A stretch of DNA of 64,000 nucleotides from Leclercia sp. 29361 (GCF_011290365.1 NZ_CP049786.1:1736001-1800000); one strand, 5' to 3'; shown: positions 8,092 to 17,286, counted from the first letter of the stretch. The notes: generated by a model not told the origin, from the letters alone. Program-made: numbers and translations.

Positions 8092-8637
8092 TTGTGAAGC
8101 GATGCGCCGCCACTCCTCTCGGGTGATTTCCCACAACTCCGTGTCCAGCTCACCGGCAACGTATTGCCCTTTCTCTACACGCACTAACCGCATGCCGCTG
8201 CGCTCGGATAAGCTTCTGGACCGGCTATTAATGGCGGCTTTCGGGACGCGCAACACCTCGCGATCCAGGTCGGTAAACCAGAAGCGGGTAACCGCCTGGC
8301 AGGCTTCGGTCATGTATCCCTGACCCTGATATTCCGGGACCAGCCAGAAGCCGCGGTTATTGTCCGGCGTATCCATCAGGCAAATAACGCCGATGACCTC
8401 CTGCGGCTCCGCTTTCCGGCGTAGCGTCCAGAACCAACCTTTACCTTCTTTGCTTGCTGGCAACGCCACGTTTTCAACATAGTGCTGCGCCCCGTTATCG
8501 GGATAGGGCCAGGGGACGCTGGCGACCAGGTAACGGACAATTTCCCAGCGGGGGAAGATGCGCTGGATCTGGGGGGCATCTTCGGGGGTGAGAGGTTTCA
8601 GCAGTAAGCGTTCGGTTTCGAGCGGTGGGGTGGGCAT
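8086..8637 (-). CDS. GNAT-family N-acetyltransferase (RimJ/RimL-like)
   Basis: 183 residues with AAGGAA 8 bases before ATG 8637. It begins with the RimJ/RimL-type signature TERLLLKPLTPEDAPQI. The acetyl-CoA-binding strand-loop is seen in FWLVPEYQGQGYMTEACQAV (Q/RxxGxG/A), followed by LRVPKAAINSRSRSLSERSGM, the conserved 'N..S' region. It belongs to the group acetylating protein alpha-amino groups or small-molecule amines. The target is unknown. Confidence 0.85.
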   Translation of the reverse strand: MPTPPLETERLLLKPLTPEDAPQIQRIFPRWEIVRYLVASVPWPYPDNGAQHYVENVALPASKEGKGWFWTLRRKAEPQEVIGVICLMDTPDNNRGFWLVPEYQGQGYMTEACQAVTRFWFTDLDREVLRVPKAAINSRSRSLSERSGMRLVRVEKGQYVAGELDTELWEITREEWRRIASQL

Positions 8638-8897
8638 GGCTTATTTCCTTGTTAAGCGGATAACGATTGATTGAGTACAGCAAAAAATAACCTGTTTCGC
8701 ATCCGGGAACGGACTTTATTTGCAAGGAAAAGATGAATGGCAAAATAATAAATAACTACAGATATGAATTATTGCTATCGTAAAAAGCATTTCTAAATTA
8801 TTTCTGAGTTTAAGCGTAATGCATTGAATATCTCAGATGAACAAGTTCAGGTGATATAGGGTTTTTACATCACTATAATACTCTGGGGCTCGGAGAG

Positions 8898-9458
8898 ATG
8901 TACTACCTAAATTCTGTTAAATGGCCATCTACTGAAGAGGGCGGATTAAGAAGGTTAAGGCTGGGGGAGATTAATCTGGCCAGTACGCTTTACGGTTACA
9001 GCATTCATTATCATAAGGTCTGGATCCACCGTGAAAGTTATTTCCCTTTCAATTTGCAGGATGCCGACCGAGGAATGGCTCCCAATGGTGAAATATGGTT
9101 CAGGACAGGAAAATATCAGCATGATTTTTCTATGCCTGAAAAAGGAGAACCCCAGATTGCCCAACATCTTTTCCTGCATGAAATGATGCACGTCTGGCAG
9201 CATCAGCGTGGAATGTGGGTGCGTATGCGCGGCGCGTTTTCATGGGCAGCGGATTACACCTACAGCCTGGATAAGGCAACTTTAGGTGATTACGGTCTGG
9301 AGCAGCAAGCCTCTCTCGTGAGCGATTACTGGTTATTAAAGCACTATGGTTTCCTGGGGAACGAAGGGCTTTATGATTACAGGGATTATGATCCGTCGGA
9401 ACCAGTTCTGACATTGATGCAGAAATATGAAAAGGTGTTAGGGAGTTTTCCCGGATGA
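8898..9458 (+). CDS. HExxH protein of the Vgr/Rhs-associated type VI effector kind
   Basis: 186 residues. It opens with the pattern LRLGEINLASTLYGYSIHYHKVWIH, then FPF...APNGEIWF, known from 'Vgr-related' proteins found in VgrG/Rhs cargo. A zinc-protease motif HEMMH is at 94-98, followed by VWQHQ. There is no secretion signal, which fits delivery by a type VI apparatus. The ribosome site (GGAG) sits only 2 bases from ATG 8898, so the true start is slightly uncertain. It overlaps the next gene as ATGA. An Hcp gene follows 890 bases downstream. Enzymatic activity is inferred from the motif. Confidence 0.7.
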   Translation: MYYLNSVKWPSTEEGGLRRLRLGEINLASTLYGYSIHYHKVWIHRESYFPFNLQDADRGMAPNGEIWFRTGKYQHDFSMPEKGEPQIAQHLFLHEMMHVWQHQRGMWVRMRGAFSWAADYTYSLDKATLGDYGLEQQASLVSDYWLLKHYGFLGNEGLYDYRDYDPSEPVLTLMQKYEKVLGSFPG

Positions 9459-9844
9459 AAATTCCTGTATTAATTATGTCGGTGATTCTGTTGACGGGAT
9501 GCCCACGCAAGGGATATGAAGGTGCGCAATATGGTTCATGGCGAGCAATTCATATTGACGGGGATCGCATTTGTTTCACTTTAGATAAAGATGATGTGCT
9601 CGAAAGTTATAGGATTGGACCCAACAGCAACGTATCTAATAAATTGCTTTATAACTATTCAACTCAGTTGTCTTATCCAGATACCTGTTTCACAGCGCAT
9701 TTTGAAAAAGCAATGATCTATGGTGCAAGATATATGATCAATAAACAATGGTATAACTACTCTTTCATTATTGATAATGACGGCCAGGTTTTAGATTTAG
9801 GTGGAGAGGCAGTATGTCCTTATCCGAGTGCTGAATCATTATGA
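9455..9844 (+). CDS. Putative periplasmic immunity lipoprotein, copy 1
   Basis: 129 residues with a lipoprotein signal (MKIPVLIMSVILLTGC; lipobox LTGC, Cys at 16). The mature part has DRICFTLDKDDVLESY, YPDTCFTAHFEKAMIYGARYM and a C-terminal CPYP: three cysteines after the lipidated one. It is translationally coupled by ATGA to the HExxH effector gene. Position directly after a putative type VI effector, plus export to the periplasm, fits an immunity protein. The family resembles lipoproteins annotated as T6SS immunity. Confidence 0.65.
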   Translation: MKIPVLIMSVILLTGCPRKGYEGAQYGSWRAIHIDGDRICFTLDKDDVLESYRIGPNSNVSNKLLYNYSTQLSYPDTCFTAHFEKAMIYGARYMINKQWYNYSFIIDNDGQVLDLGGEAVCPYPSAESL

Positions 9845-9885
9845 TTAATTCACCCGCGATGAAGGAATTAAGGAACTTAACAAGG

Positions 9886-10275
9886 ATGGAAAAAATCATA
9901 TTACTTGCGCTAGTCATAACACTGACTGGATGTATTGGTAAAGTCAATAAAGGCCCACAATATGCAAAAAACAGGAGCGTCTATATTGACAGGGATCGCG
10001 TCTGCTTCAGTGTTGATAAAAAGAGAGTGCTCAGCAATTATGATTTTTCAGTTATGGGTAAGATACCTAAAGTATTATTAAGGGGCCGTTCGACTCATCT
10101 TTCTTATCCGGAGAGCTGTTTCATGGTTCCGTTGGAAAGGGGAGTTATCTATAGGGCAAGCTATATGCTGGATCAAAAGAATTATTACGATACTTTTATT
10201 ATAGACAGTTCCGGTCATGTCATATATTTATGGGCATATACTGATTGCCCATATATGAGCATTATTCCCTGGTAA
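9886..10275 (+). CDS. Putative periplasmic immunity lipoprotein, copy 2
   Basis: Start chosen at ATG 9886: AAGGAA lies 10 bases before it, it gives a standard lipoprotein signal (MEKIILLALVITLTGC), and the product is 129 residues, the same as its upstream paralogue. An upstream ATG at 9841 overlaps the previous stop as ATGA but would put 15 polar residues before the signal. The mature part mirrors copy 1: YIDRDRVCFSVDKKRVLSNY, YPESCFMVPLERGVIYRASYM and a final CPYM. A second immunity copy may broaden protection or match a related effector elsewhere. Confidence 0.65.
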   Translation: MEKIILLALVITLTGCIGKVNKGPQYAKNRSVYIDRDRVCFSVDKKRVLSNYDFSVMGKIPKVLLRGRSTHLSYPESCFMVPLERGVIYRASYMLDQKNYYDTFIIDSSGHVIYLWAYTDCPYMSIIPW

Positions 10276-10345
10276 TAAGCAATGCAGCTACGCTTTCATC
10301 GCTAATAATGGAAGCGCTATTTTTAAAGTAAAGGAGATACTAACC

Positions 10346-10849
10346 ATGTCATTACCCGCCTATTTATTTCTTTATGATGAAAACGGAATGTTATTAAACG
10401 GTGGAAGCCTGGCACTGGGTCGCGAAGGCGCGGTCGAGGTGATGAGCAGCAGCTACGGCCTCAGCCAGCCGGTTGATCCGCACACCGGACGAATGGGCGG
10501 AACGCGGCAGCACGCACCCTATGTTATCCATAAGCAGGTGAATAAATTATCCCCCTTTCTCGCCAATTGTATTTGTGAAGGTCGGCGGCTAAAAAAAGCC
10601 GAGATGAAATATTATGAAACCAACGAGGCAGGCATCGAGCGGGAAATCTACCGGGTCACAATGGAAGGCGTTGTGATTGTATCTGTCAATGCCAATCACA
10701 CCTATATACCGGGATCCAACAGCCACAATATGATTGAAACCATAGGATTGCGCTATAACAGTATCGAATGGTATTACCTGGATGGGGTGATTAAATATAC
10801 CGACGCATGGTCTAAGCCTGCACCACAACAGCAACAGACCAATCAATGA
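10346..10849 (+). CDS. Hcp-family type VI secretion tube protein (orphan)
   Basis: 167 residues with AAAGGAG before ATG 10346. It starts MSLPAYLFLYDENG and continues through GREGAVEVMSSSYGLSQPVD, KQVNKLSPFLANC and IETIGLRYNSIEWYYLDG, the fold pattern of Hcp proteins, which form hexameric rings of the inner tube and carry small effectors. No sheath, baseplate or membrane-complex gene is in the window, so it must work with an apparatus encoded elsewhere. The short Gln-rich tail (PAPQQQQTNQ) carries no fused toxin domain. Confidence 0.85.
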   Translation: MSLPAYLFLYDENGMLLNGGSLALGREGAVEVMSSSYGLSQPVDPHTGRMGGTRQHAPYVIHKQVNKLSPFLANCICEGRRLKKAEMKYYETNEAGIEREIYRVTMEGVVIVSVNANHTYIPGSNSHNMIETIGLRYNSIEWYYLDGVIKYTDAWSKPAPQQQQTNQ

Positions 10850-11362
10850 ATCGCATTCATCTCTGCACTGGACTGATTAATTGAGCGTCTGGTGCAGAAA
10901 TGCACCCGGAACTGGTGAAGCGAAAGTGCAGCCGCGGGTCCAGCGCAGGAAGATGCGAGCTGTATGCACGGATCCGCGTCAGATATCTTGCGGTGATTAG
11001 GCGGAGGAGGGGGCAGACATCAAAAATAGATGGCAGTATTCAACGATCCTACCAACCGTAGAAACAACCCTATCCTGGGGCTGCACGAACAAATTAAACC
11101 TCTGTATTTGTGTGTGTTTATTGGTATCGAATAACCTGCTGGCTTGTTTTTTGTACAAGCAGAATAGGGTTTAACCTGCCCCAAATAACAATTCAGACCT
11201 TCCTTAATCCAGTCCAGGAAACGCCAGAGTTGCTAACTCATTGATTTTAATGTATTAAATTTTTAATGGAATTTATTGAATCCATAATGCCCTGGTGACA
11301 TATATTAATAGCATTATAACTAAATTATACTTCTGTACATATGACGGAAAGGTGAGGCTAGA
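10850..11362. other. Long non-coding gap after hcp
   Basis: 513 bp without a credible gene. The left part has an imperfect CTGCAC...GTGCAG inverted repeat near 10863-10898 that could terminate or stabilise the hcp transcript. The right half is strongly AT-rich and should contain the promoter of the next operon. Nothing else is recognisable. Confidence 0.35.
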
Positions 11363-11857
11363 ATGCGGTTAATTGTCTTGTTGTTAAGCTTTGTGATATC
11401 CACCCAGGCCTGGGCTGGTGAGCTTTCCAAACCTGCCGGTAAAGTACTTTTAACGATGTCCGGTAATATACAAAATACAAATGAAGACGGAAAAGCCGTT
11501 TTTGATATCGCCAGCCTTGAGAAACTGGGCATGGTCAGTTTCCAGACCACTTCTCCCTGGTACGATGGGCGCCCTACCTTTACGGGTGTTCCCGTGCAAA
11601 AGCTGATGGATTATGTCGGGGCGAAGGGGACTGTCGTTAAGGTCACCGCGCTTAATGACTACACCACCATTATCCCTCTCAATGATTTCAAAAAATACAA
11701 CGTTATCCTGGCCTTGAAAATCAACGGAGAATATATGCGTATCCGTGATAAAGGCCCATTATTCATCGTGTATCCTTATGACAGCATACCTGAACTGAAC
11801 AATCAGATTTACTATTCAAGATCTGCATGGCAGGTCAGCAAAATGACGATTGAATAG
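11363..11857 (+). CDS. Periplasmic protein with sulfite-oxidase/molybdopterin-binding fold, cysteine-less
   Basis: 164 residues with a Sec signal (cleavage after AWA near residue 18). The rest matches the oxidoreductase molybdopterin-binding domain pattern (VLLTMSGNI, FTGVPVQKLMDYVGAKG, YTTIIPLNDFKKYNVILALKINGEYMRIRDKGPLFIVYPYD, then a WQVSKMTI end). The protein has no cysteine at all, so it cannot ligate Mo as sulfite oxidase does. It is more likely a binding or sensing module. The next gene, a membrane GGDEF-EAL protein, starts 17 bases downstream, so the pair is probably an operon and a signalling unit. Confidence 0.7.
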   Translation: MRLIVLLLSFVISTQAWAGELSKPAGKVLLTMSGNIQNTNEDGKAVFDIASLEKLGMVSFQTTSPWYDGRPTFTGVPVQKLMDYVGAKGTVVKVTALNDYTTIIPLNDFKKYNVILALKINGEYMRIRDKGPLFIVYPYDSIPELNNQIYYSRSAWQVSKMTIE

Positions 11858-11874
11858 GCGTTCAGGAGAGCATC

Positions 11875-13803
11875 ATGAACAGGATACTGGCGGGCATCAT
11901 TTTTTTCCTCTTTATCTCCACCGGATATATCTCTTTCCTGGTGCATGAAAGGCAACAAGAGTTACAAAAACTGACCCACTACACCGATTCATGGTCTGCT
12001 GCGCAGCTGGTATCAGAATATTACCGATTTGAATCCGTGCTGGGGCTTTACACTATCGATGACACGCTGTCGATCGATGATGTCCGCCTGCGTCTCGACA
12101 TTATGCTCAGCCAGAGTGATTTAACGAAAGAAGGTGATTTAGGGCGCTATATTGAGAGCAATAAAGCGCATCAGGAACTGGCTCTCCACCTCGAAAAGAC
12201 ACTTAAATATCTGGATGTTCATCTTGAAAAAATGACCCGTTCAGAACTCGAAACATACCTGAAAACAATGCACACGCTTGATGCGCCATTAAGCCATCTT
12301 TCATCCAGTGCATTGGATAAGGATGTTACCTCGATTAACAGTGCTAACCTCAAAATTCAAACGCTGTATTATATTTATTCAACGACCTCTGTTCTGCTGA
12401 TTATACTGAGTGCCATATTAGGTACGCTGATATTCTATCAGAACAGAAATATCCTGCAGGCGCACCTTCAGGTAAAGAGCCTTGCAGAAGAGCTCCAGAC
12501 ATCAAAAGAGAAACTGCAAATCCAGAATGCGCAGCTGGAATATGATGTCTATCACGACTCCCTTACCGGGATGAATAACCGCCAGTTTTTCTGGGATAAT
12601 CTAAAAAAAGTCATCGAGATTGCTGAAAGAAATAATAAAGCTGTGACGGTGATGTTATTTGATTTAGATCGGTTTAAAGAGATTAATGATACCTGGGGTC
12701 ATGATGCCGGCGATATGCTGTTACGCCAGATATCCGACCGTCTGACGTCAATAGGTCTGATTTCAGAAACGCTTTATCGCTTAGGTGGAGATGAGTTTGC
12801 CTGTCTTTCGTCTGGCCTGACCGAGAGCAGCGCTGTCTTGCGGGCCCAAAAAATATGTGAGGCTATCAACCAGCCCTACACGATTGATAATACGATTGTG
12901 AATATCGCCACCTGTGTCGGTATCGTTATTTCAGAGACTGAACGCCGCGCCGACTATCTGTATAAATTTGCCGATCTGGCCCTGTATGAAGCTAAAAAAG
13001 AGGGCTCCGGTCAGATAAAAGTCTTCCGCCAACGCATGCTACAAAAGCTGCTGGAAAGCCGAACCCTTGAACACGATATGGCCATGGCGTTAGTGAATAA
13101 AGAGTTTGTGGTCTATTATCAGCCGATCGTCGATTCGTTCACCCAGGATATTTACAGCTATGAAGCCCTTATTCGTTGGGTGCATCCTCTGAAGGGGCTT
13201 CTGTCGCCGGATAGCTTTATTCCGGTGGCTGAAAAAACAGGCATGATTAATGAGATGGGTAAATCTGTGCTGGAAATGGCCTGCAGGGAAGCGGCGTCCT
13301 GGGCGGTTCCGGCAAAAATTTCAGTGAATGTCTCTCCTGTTCAGCTAAGCAGCAAAGCCTTTGCCGGGATAGTGTTGTCCATCCTTAAAGAGACCGGCCT
13401 TCAGGCCGACCGTCTTGAACTGGAAGTGACGGAGTCTTCTCTCTTTGCCGGGAGCAGTACGCCGGTAAATACGCTTAACAAACTCCGGGCATTAGGCGTG
13501 AGAATCTCCATCGATGATTTTGGTACCGGATACTCTTCTCTTTCCCGGCTGAGCAAGCTTGCCTTCGATAAAATCAAAATCGACAAGTCCTTTGTGCATT
13601 CGATCTCAACCCAGGAAGATGCCCTGACGATAATCAAACTCATCACGGGTATGGCGAAGTCCCTGAATATGAAGACGGTTGCAGAGGGTGTTGAAACCCA
13701 GGAACAGCTGGAAAACCTACAGGCGCTGGGCTGCGATCTCGCGCAAGGCTATCTGTTTGGCAAGCCTCAGCCGGGTATCGATGGGAAAATCAGAAACGGT
13801 TAA
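11875..13803 (+). CDS. Membrane-bound GGDEF-EAL cyclic-di-GMP enzyme
   Basis: 642 residues. A membrane segment at 4-24, a periplasmic sensor region of about 140 residues with no family I can name, a second segment near 166-190, then a short coiled coil (about 195-225). The GGDEF domain carries FDLDRFKEIND and an intact GGDEF active site at 304-308. The EAL domain carries EAL at 430-432, NVSP, LEVTES, DDFGTG at 547-552 and EGVET, all intact. Both diguanylate cyclase and phosphodiesterase activity are therefore possible; the net direction cannot be read. It is co-transcribed with the periplasmic molybdopterin-fold protein, a likely ligand partner. Confidence 0.9.
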   Translation: MNRILAGIIFFLFISTGYISFLVHERQQELQKLTHYTDSWSAAQLVSEYYRFESVLGLYTIDDTLSIDDVRLRLDIMLSQSDLTKEGDLGRYIESNKAHQELALHLEKTLKYLDVHLEKMTRSELETYLKTMHTLDAPLSHLSSSALDKDVTSINSANLKIQTLYYIYSTTSVLLIILSAILGTLIFYQNRNILQAHLQVKSLAEELQTSKEKLQIQNAQLEYDVYHDSLTGMNNRQFFWDNLKKVIEIAERNNKAVTVMLFDLDRFKEINDTWGHDAGDMLLRQISDRLTSIGLISETLYRLGGDEFACLSSGLTESSAVLRAQKICEAINQPYTIDNTIVNIATCVGIVISETERRADYLYKFADLALYEAKKEGSGQIKVFRQRMLQKLLESRTLEHDMAMALVNKEFVVYYQPIVDSFTQDIYSYEALIRWVHPLKGLLSPDSFIPVAEKTGMINEMGKSVLEMACREAASWAVPAKISVNVSPVQLSSKAFAGIVLSILKETGLQADRLELEVTESSLFAGSSTPVNTLNKLRALGVRISIDDFGTGYSSLSRLSKLAFDKIKIDKSFVHSISTQEDALTIIKLITGMAKSLNMKTVAEGVETQEQLENLQALGCDLAQGYLFGKPQPGIDGKIRNG

Positions 13804-13849
13804 ATCGCGAATCTGCTTCACGCTGTAAAGTGAACGGGGCGATGCCCTG

Positions 13850-14302
13850 TCATCCCTCGGCCAGCGGATACTTCGGCACAACCTCTTCCGGCCCCAGCTC
13901 CCGCCCGTCACTCGCCACCATCGCCAGCTTCTGCAGCGGCTTACGATCGCGAGCATCCACCAGCACCGTCCCGACATCCCCTTCCGCAAACAGATGCGCA
14001 TTCCCCCACTGGGAGAGCGCCACCAGCACGGTTTGCAGGGCGCGGCCCTTTTCCGTCAGAACATACTCCTGCCACGCACTCCCGTCAGAGGCGGGCTGCA
14101 GCACGAGGATCCCTTCGTCCACCAGCAGTTTCAGCCGGGTTGCCAGCATATTTTTCGCAATCCCGAGGCTCTTTTGAAACTCGCCAAATCGCGTCACTCC
14201 GCTCAGGGCATCGCGCACAATCAGCAGTGACCACCAGTCGCCGATAATATCCAGCGAGCGGGCAACAGGGCAGGGACTCTCTTCCAGGCGGGTACGTTTC
14301 AC
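13850..14302 (-). CDS. HxlR-family transcriptional regulator
   Basis: 150 residues with a GTG start at 14302 and AAGGAG 6 bases before it. The HxlR/MarR-like winged helix is clear: CPVARSLDIIGDWWSLLIVRDALSGVTRFGEFQKSLGIAKNMLATRLKLLVDEGIL, the conserved Cys being near residue 11. Redox or reactive-electrophile sensing through this Cys is known for relatives. It is divergent from agp with about 150 bp between; the regulated gene is not evident. Confidence 0.85.
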   Translation of the reverse strand: MKRTRLEESPCPVARSLDIIGDWWSLLIVRDALSGVTRFGEFQKSLGIAKNMLATRLKLLVDEGILVLQPASDGSAWQEYVLTEKGRALQTVLVALSQWGNAHLFAEGDVGTVLVDARDRKPLQKLAMVASDGRELGPEEVVPKYPLAEG

Positions 14303-14450
14303 GGCGGCTCCTTATCAGTAGTGAGTTTTATTATAAAACCATTCTGGCCCGGCGTACAAAGTAAGCCGTCACTTTGCGGGTGGGCTCCAGGTAATCCGTC
14401 ACAAATCTGTCACACTGTTTACGACGATAAAACAGAGTGAGGAATTAGGG

Positions 14451-15692
14451 ATGAGAAAAGCACTAATCGCTGTCGCCGTGGCGGGCAGCATCGGCTTGTC
14501 TGGCGGCGTCCAGGCGCAAACCGCACCGGAAGGGTATCAGCTGGAACAGGTGCTGATTATGAGCCGTCATAACCTGCGCGCGCCGCTGGCCAATAACGGC
14601 AGCGTGCTGGAGCAGTCGACCCCGGAAAAATGGCCGGAGTGGGATGTGCCGGGCGGGCAGCTCACCACCAAAGGCGGGGTGCTGGAGGTCTACATGGGCC
14701 ACTACATGCGTGAGTGGCTGGCGGAGGAGGGCGTGGTGACCGCCGGGGAGTGCCCGACGGCAAACAGCGTCTATGCCTATGCCAACAGCCTGCAGCGCAC
14801 GGTGGCAACCGCGCAGTTCTTTATCACCGGGGCCTTCCCGGGCTGCGATGTGCCGGTGCACCATCAGGAACAGATGGGCACCATGGACCCCACCTTTAAC
14901 CCGGTGATCACCGATAACTCCCCGGAATTTCGCGAGAAAGCCCTGCAGGCGATGAACGCCGAGCGTCAGGGGATGAAGCTTGAGGAAAGCTATAAACTTC
15001 TGGAGCAGATGACCGACTATAAAGATTCACCATCCTGCAAAGAGAAACAGGTCTGCTCCCTGACCGAGGCGAAAGACACTTACAGCGCTGAATACCAGAA
15101 AGAGCCAGGCGTCTCCGGCCCGCTGAAGGTGGGTAACTCGCTGGTGGATGCGTTCACCCTGCAATATTACGAAGGCTTCCCGCTGGATCAGGTGGCGTGG
15201 GGCGAGATCAAAACCGACCAGCAGTGGCGGGTGCTGTCCCAGCTGAAAAATGGTTATCAGGATTCGCTGTTCACCTCGGCGGAGGTGGCGCGCAATGTGG
15301 CAAAACCGCTGGTCAAGTACATCGACAACGCGCTGGTCACCGACCAGGCGAAAGCGCCGAAGGTCACGCTGCTGGTGGGGCATGACTCCAACATCGCCTC
15401 GCTGCTGAAAGCCCTCGACTTCAAACCCTATCAGCTGCCCGGGCAGTACGAACGCACGCCGATTGGTGGCAAGATCGTCTTCCAGCGCTGGCACGACAAG
15501 ACCGGCAACCGTGATTTGATGAAAATTGAGTATGTTTATCAGAGTACGGAGCAGCTGCGTAATGCCCAGGTGCTGAGCTTAAAAGCGCCTGCGCAGCGCG
15601 TCACGCTGGAGCTGAACGGCTGTCCGGTGGATGCGGATGGATTCTGTCCGGTAGAGACATTTAATACGGTGTTGAACACGGCGGCGAAGTAA
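14451..15692 (+). CDS. agp: Glucose-1-phosphatase
   Basis: 413 residues, the length of E. coli Agp. Periplasmic histidine acid phosphatase that releases glucose from glucose-1-phosphate. Sec signal with cleavage after VQAQ near residue 22. The catalytic motif is SRHNLRAP, the Agp-specific variant of RHGxRxP, and the proton donor HD motif is in [13 protein letters not shown] precedes the ATG. The next genes, yccJ and wrbA, are convergent, as in E. coli. Confidence 0.95.
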   Translation: MRKALIAVAVAGSIGLSGGVQAQTAPEGYQLEQVLIMSRHNLRAPLANNGSVLEQSTPEKWPEWDVPGGQLTTKGGVLEVYMGHYMREWLAEEGVVTAGECPTANSVYAYANSLQRTVATAQFFITGAFPGCDVPVHHQEQMGTMDPTFNPVITDNSPEFREKALQAMNAERQGMKLEESYKLLEQMTDYKDSPSCKEKQVCSLTEAKDTYSAEYQKEPGVSGPLKVGNSLVDAFTLQYYEGFPLDQVAWGEIKTDQQWRVLSQLKNGYQDSLFTSAEVARNVAKPLVKYIDNALVTDQAKAPKVTLLVGHDSNIASLLKALDFKPYQLPGQYERTPIGGKIVFQRWHDKTGNRDLMKIEYVYQSTEQLRNAQVLSLKAPAQRVTLELNGCPVDADGFCPVETFNTVLNTAAK

Positions 15693-15698
15693 GTGTAA

Positions 15699-15720
15699 CC
15701 CTCTCCCCACCGGGGAGAGG
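15699..15720. terminator. Hairpin between agp and yccJ
   Basis: CCCTCTCCCC / GGGGAGAGG inverted repeat between two convergent genes. GC-rich with no T-run. Similar hairpins recur in this genome (for example after putP), so it may be a dispersed palindromic repeat that stabilises 3' ends. Confidence 0.5.
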
Positions 15721-15729
15721 GGGAAACAA

Positions 15730-15957
15730 TCAGACGTTTTTGCGCTCAATGGTCTGCTCGCCCCAGAACAGCGAGTCTTTGTCGGTTTTGTCGAAGGCGA
15801 TCACCAGCACTTCATCGCTGCCTTCTTCCCAGATTTTCTCGGCCAGTATTTCGTCATATTTCGCGACTTCAAAAATCGCCTCGGCGATCTCCGGTGACGT
15901 ATTACGTAAACGCGCGAATTCACCGACGCGATGTGCTTTAGCTTCTTGAGTAGGCAT
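15730..15957 (-). CDS. yccJ: YccJ family protein
   Basis: 75 residues, starting [21 protein letters not shown] and matching YccJ, a small acidic protein of unknown function found next to wrbA in enterics. GGAGG precedes ATG 15957. Only 20 bases separate it from wrbA, so the two form a unit; in E. coli this unit is RpoS dependent. Confidence 0.9.
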   Translation of the reverse strand: MPTQEAKAHRVGEFARLRNTSPEIAEAIFEVAKYDEILAEKIWEEGSDEVLVIAFDKTDKDSLFWGEQTIERKNV

Positions 15958-15977
15958 AGCGATCCTCCAGTTGAGAG

Positions 15978-16574
15978 TTAACCCTTCAGTTTAGCAGCCA
16001 GACCGGCAACGTATTCACCCTGATAGCGGGCAATGTTCAGTTCCGCTTCCGACGGCTGGCGCGAGCCGTCGCCACCGGCAATCGTCGTCGCCCCATAAGG
16101 CGTGCCGCCGCGCGTTTGAGAAATATCAAACAGCTCCGGTGTTCCGTAGCCGATCGGCACAATTACCATACCGTGATGGGCGAGGGTGGTCCAGGTTGAG
16201 GTGATGGTCTGTTCCTGACCGCCACCGGTGCCGGTGGAGCTGAACACGCTGGCGATCTTGCCGTGTAAGGCATTCTTCACCCACAGCCCGCCCGTCTGGT
16301 CGAGGAAGGTGCGCATCTGTCCGGCCATGTTGCCGAAGCGCGTTGGGGTGCCAAAAATGATGGCGTCATAATCGCCCAGCTCCTGGGGTGATGCCTCAGG
16401 GGCATCCTGCGCTTTTCCCCCGGCTTTGGCAAAGGCGTCTGCCGGCATGGTTTCCGGTACGCGTTTAATCACCACCTCAACCCCCTCGACTTTCCTGGCG
16501 CCGTCCGCCACTGCATGAGCCATGGTTTCGATGTGTCCGTACATGGAATAGTAGAGCACCAGAATTCTCGTCAT
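15978..16574 (-). CDS. wrbA: NAD(P)H:quinone oxidoreductase WrbA
   Basis: 198 residues, the family length. Flavodoxin-like FMN protein that reduces quinones by two electrons and limits oxidative stress. The FMN-binding loops are visible: [12 protein letters not shown] near the N-terminus, [24 protein letters not shown], and [18 protein letters not shown] precedes ATG 16574. First gene of the wrbA-yccJ unit. Confidence 0.95.
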   Translation of the reverse strand: MTRILVLYYSMYGHIETMAHAVADGARKVEGVEVVIKRVPETMPADAFAKAGGKAQDAPEASPQELGDYDAIIFGTPTRFGNMAGQMRTFLDQTGGLWVKNALHGKIASVFSSTGTGGGQEQTITSTWTTLAHHGMVIVPIGYGTPELFDISQTRGGTPYGATTIAGGDGSRQPSEAELNIARYQGEYVAGLAAKLKG

Positions 16575-16968
16575 TTCGCTTCACTCCTCGCATGATTTTT
16601 AAGGCAGCGGCATGCTGCCCTCTTTTAAAGATATGACGTGACAGCGAGACTGCAAATCTGGACGCCATTTATTTGATTTGCAACATAAAACCGGGCACCT
16701 CCTCCTTCGTAGCAAAATGACACATTTTCGCTATTGAGGATTTCTGGAATGATAAGAAAGGCTTATGGTTCCGTTTCGGCGAGCGTCATACGAAAGGCTG
16801 ATTTCATATTGCAGAATATTACGGTTAGCTGGATGAATGCGCATACTCCACTAAGCTTAGGTTCACGTGGCGCAGATAAAGAGACTTTTTTAGCGTCGCC
16901 AGGTGAAAGAATGCGCTTTCACTGAATGCAGTATTAAGTCTTATGTTTTATAACTCTGGAGGTCCGAC
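16575..16968. other. Intergenic region wrbA / ymdF
   Basis: 394 bp between divergent wrbA and ymdF. A 63-codon frame at 16734-16925 has weak ribosome-site support and no recognisable homology, so it is not called. The promoters of both genes should be here. Confidence 0.4.
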
Positions 16969-17145
16969 ATGGCAAACCATCGTGGTGGGTCAGGTAATTT
17001 TGCAGAAGACCGTGAAAGAGCATCAGAAGCAGGACGTAAAGGTGGCCAGCAAAGCGGGGGGAACTTCAAGAATGATCCTCAACGCGCATCCGAAGCTGGC
17101 AAAAAAGGGGGCAAAAATAGCCATGGCGGCAACAAGAGCAGTTAA
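16969..17145 (+). CDS. ymdF: KGG-repeat stress protein YmdF
   Basis: A 58-residue frame with GGAGG 8 bases before ATG 16969. The product begins MANHRGGSGNFAEDRERASE and carries two KGG motif repeats (RASEAGRKGGQQSGGNF and RASEAGKKGGKNSHGG), as in YmdF, YciG and the fungal Con-10 family. These are small, disordered, general-stress proteins; YciG relatives influence motility in some enterics. An intrinsic terminator follows. A longer frame overlapping it in another phase (16943-17152) is spurious. Confidence 0.9.
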   Translation: MANHRGGSGNFAEDRERASEAGRKGGQQSGGNFKNDPQRASEAGKKGGKNSHGGNKSS

Positions 17146-17192
17146 GTTGTAGCCAACTGAAGTATGGGTCTCATGACCACAGGCATCCCCCG

Positions 17193-17218
17193 CCGCCGGG
17201 CTCCCCGGCGGTTTTTTT
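17193..17218 (+). terminator. Intrinsic terminator of ymdF
   Basis: CCGCCGGG / CCCGGCGG stem with a 3-base loop followed by seven T residues, 47 bases after the ymdF stop. Confidence 0.9.
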
Positions 17219-17286
17219 ATGCCTGTTATTGAAGTGTTATCAAATTCCTTTCACACTAGCGGATTAACTCTTTTGGCTGGTGTCCC

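Noticed and set aside
16734..16925. 63-codon frame between wrbA and ymdF
   Set aside because: No good ribosome site and no recognisable sequence; probably the ymdF promoter region.
16943..17152. 69-codon frame over ymdF
   Set aside because: Different phase from the clear KGG protein, which has the better ribosome site and known homologues.
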